NCBI GenBank assembly: GCA_905233935.1
Contig: CAJOFU010000030.1
Location: 1-33,385 of the forward strand
Direction: 5' to 3'
Length of the DNA stretch: 33,385 nucleotides
Origin: Paludibacteraceae bacterium
Lineage (GTDB): Bacteria; Bacteroidota; Bacteroidia; Bacteroidales; Paludibacteraceae
This document shows, one piece after another, positions 32,004-33,385 of this stretch (its first letter is position 1; each line of letters starts with the position of its first letter). The notes under the pieces are model-generated. The model did not search any database and was not told the origin of the DNA. It saw nothing but the letters and a program-made list of their open reading frames with translations. The position numbers and the translations under genes were made by a program.

Positions 32004-32045
32004 GAAACTTGAAATTTGAAATTTGAAATCATAAATTTGAAATCA
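32004..32045 (+). repeat. 7-bp tandem array ending in a start codon (copy 2)
   Basis: Six 7-bp words: gaaactt, gaaattt, gaaattt, gaaatca, taaattt, gaaatca, with the last A forming the ATG at 32045. Compared with 30631-30665 there is exactly one more word; otherwise the arrays are identical, and the similarity continues into the coding region. Confidence 0.92.
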
Positions 32046-32968
32046 TGTCCAAATCCATATACATAGCCCTCGCCTCTCTCGCCTTGATCGAACTCTCCGC
32101 CTGCAACCCCGAGGCGAATGCCGTCAGCGGCGACCATGTTAAGATAGAAATCCATACGAACGTCGTCTCGTCGGGATATATGCAGGTTACATTCCTCCCC
32201 AATGCCGACGCCTACTACCATGTGGGTATAGTGTCTATCGATCAGGCACCCGATACATCCAGCGCAGTCAGCGTCAAAAACTTTATGCAGCAGCAACACG
32301 ACCGCACGTATGCCGACTATCTCAATTGGCGCGCTTTGTTGCTTGAAGAGGGCGTGTCGTCCATCGCCGGATTCGCTACCCACTCGCTACAGTACGGCAT
32401 CGATGAGCATTATTTCACCTTCCTTGCTCCCGACAGCGAGTATATGATCTACGCCTATGCTGTCGATGCCAAGACCAACAAACCCGACGGCAAGTTCTAC
32501 TCCTCGTTTACCCGAACAGAACGAACATCATTGTTCGAAGACCTCCAGTTCGAGTACCGCGTCCGTGGTTACTGGGATTATGTCTATCCTGTCTATCAGA
32601 TCACCGACGATGCTGCACTTCAGGTGCTCACGTGGGTACCGTGGGCTGGTGCATCCGTTGACTCCGCCATGCTCGCCGAGAGTGAATATACTAATCCGAA
32701 AGAGTATTTTATGGATCTGTTTGACGAATATACGCTCTTTAGACAAAATGACTATATCCACTTCGGCATCGATGCGCGCAACAACAGTTACTTCACCCCC
32801 GGCACATCCGAGACGATCTTTGAGGAAGGTCACACCTACTATACAGGCCTCTCCCTCATGGATGGCTATCTGTCCGACTCAACCCTGTATATCTACCGTT
32901 TCCGCTGGGATAACGAACAGACGCAGTTCTACCTCACCGCCAAGGATGCCCTAACTACCGACTGGTAA
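32045..32968 (+). CDS. Lipoprotein of unknown function
   Basis: A 307-residue lipoprotein with signal peptide ending in L-S-A-C20. The mature part has strand-rich segments such as V-K-I-E-I-H-T-N-V-V-S-S-G-Y-M-Q-V-T-F-L-P and S-E-Y-M-I-Y-A-Y-A-V-D-A, a pattern seen in fibronectin type III/Ig-like lipoproteins of Bacteroidota. Two such modules may be present (~28-155 and ~170-305). No catalytic motif is apparent. It is 48 bp downstream of the hydrolase lipoprotein and likely co-expressed with it. The first ~12 codons and the leader are near copies of those of its neighbour, but the mature proteins are unrelated. Confidence 0.78.
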   Translation: MSKSIYIALASLALIELSACNPEANAVSGDHVKIEIHTNVVSSGYMQVTFLPNADAYYHVGIVSIDQAPDTSSAVSVKNFMQQQHDRTYADYLNWRALLLEEGVSSIAGFATHSLQYGIDEHYFTFLAPDSEYMIYAYAVDAKTNKPDGKFYSSFTRTERTSLFEDLQFEYRVRGYWDYVYPVYQITDDAALQVLTWVPWAGASVDSAMLAESEYTNPKEYFMDLFDEYTLFRQNDYIHFGIDARNNSYFTPGTSETIFEEGHTYYTGLSLMDGYLSDSTLYIYRFRWDNEQTQFYLTAKDALTTDW

Positions 32969-32974
32969 CCTGAT

Positions 32975-33385
32975 ATGCTTAGAGGGCGACATAACAACTT
33001 GCATCCGCTACTGAAAGTTGCGGAGTGGGTGCTGATAATGATAGTTAGTATGGCGGCAGTGTCCGGAATATGGATGCTACTGCCTATCGACCACGCGGAT
33101 ACGGGTGCACTATTGCTGATGCAGGCGATGCAGGCGCTGGGGCTGTTCATTGTGCCGGCGATGGTGGTGTGGTATTTGTGGGATTCAGGATTCAGGATTC
33201 AGGATTCAGGATTCAGTATTCAGAAGTCAGAAGTCAGAAGACAGAGGTTGGACTGGCGGTTGGCGCTGCTGAGTGGGGGGATCATGGTGACGGCGATACC
33301 GCTGATCAACTGTCTGGTGGCGTGGAACGAGAGCATACGATTGCCGGAAAGCATGGCGGGGATAGAGGTGTTGATGCAACAAATG
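32975..33385 (+). CDS. CPBP-family intramembrane protease, N-terminal part (cut by window end)
   Basis: 137 codons, open to the window edge. The product has hydrophobic spans at ~14-36 (V-L-I-M-I-V-S-M-A-A-V), ~46-68 (L-L-L-M-Q-A-M-Q-A-L-G-L-F-I-V-P-A-M-V) and ~95-112. It also has the segment P-L-I-N-C-L-V-A-W-N-E...L-P-E-S-M-A-G-I-E, typical of the region before the catalytic EExxR motif in Bacteroidales CPBP (CAAX-protease-like) proteins. The catalytic part lies beyond the window. Between spans 2 and 3 the sequence G-F-R-I-Q-D-S-G-F-S-I-Q-K-S-E-V-R is encoded by a 7-bp array, an apparent loop insertion. It starts 6 bp after the preceding stop. Confidence 0.72.
   Translation, partial: MLRGRHNNLHPLLKVAEWVLIMIVSMAAVSGIWMLLPIDHADTGALLLMQAMQALGLFIVPAMVVWYLWDSGFRIQDSGFSIQKSEVRRQRLDWRLALLSGGIMVTAIPLINCLVAWNESIRLPESMAGIEVLMQQM
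33183..33238 (+). repeat. 7-bp tandem array inside the CPBP gene
   Basis: Eight 7-bp words: attcagg three times, attcagt, attcaga, agtcaga twice, agacaga. The array is inside the coding region, stays open in the gene's frame, and encodes a polar loop between two membrane spans. Confidence 0.9.

Overview
The window looks like a chromosomal segment of an uncultured member of the order Bacteroidales (phylum Bacteroidota). The reasons are four promoters with the Bacteroidota-type TTG-N19/20-TAnnTTTG layout, a gldG gene, secreted proteins ending in type IX secretion-like tails, DUF5683 and DUF4296 family proteins, and no obvious Shine-Dalgarno sequences. No tRNA, rRNA, CRISPR array, transposase or integrase was seen. 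The first ~12 kb is more AT-rich and made of surface proteins; the rest is more GC-rich and mostly housekeeping.

Layout. 1-448: gene-free AT-rich DNA with three short tandem arrays and a promoter. 449-7236: a giant repeat surface protein (Trp-rich YD-like units, then 17 Listeria-Bacteroides-type units of 201 bp), split into two frames by an apparent 25-bp deletion in unit 12. 7255-7560: an orphan MNT-type nucleotidyltransferase. 7696-12376: a beta-helix surface protein, a glycine-rich 58-residue peptide and two tandem secreted paralogues that share a domain with the beta-helix protein. 12377-12584: a hairpin-rich convergent terminator region. 12585-15066 (minus strand): GAPDH with a broken 5' end, then an NrnA-like DHH phosphoesterase with two repeat-derived insertions.

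15191-20699 is a tight envelope operon (parvulin chaperone, GldG, LysM/periplasmic-binding-like protein, outer-membrane barrel), followed by a GT9 glycosyltransferase. 21860-27344 is a near-continuous run parA-parB-DUF5683-lytic transglycosylase-(MerR/DUF4296 fusion)-DAHP synthase/chorismate mutase, joining chromosome partitioning, cell-wall turnover and aromatic amino-acid synthesis; pheT follows. 29932-32968 holds an outer-membrane protein and two lipoproteins with copied leaders. The window ends inside a CPBP membrane protease gene.

The main hidden structure is a set of at least 14 short tandem word arrays (periods 7, 8, 9, 10, 11, 14 and 23 bp). They fill most of the short gaps in front of genes, sometimes supplying the upstream stop codon or the first base of the downstream start codon, and they also lie in frame inside two conserved genes. 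A second theme is small lesions or joins in otherwise recognisable genes: 25 bp lost in the repeat protein, about 17 bp lost in gap exactly at the NAD-binding glycine motif, and a MerR regulator joined in frame to a lipoprotein. Assembly or sequencing error has to be excluded for these.
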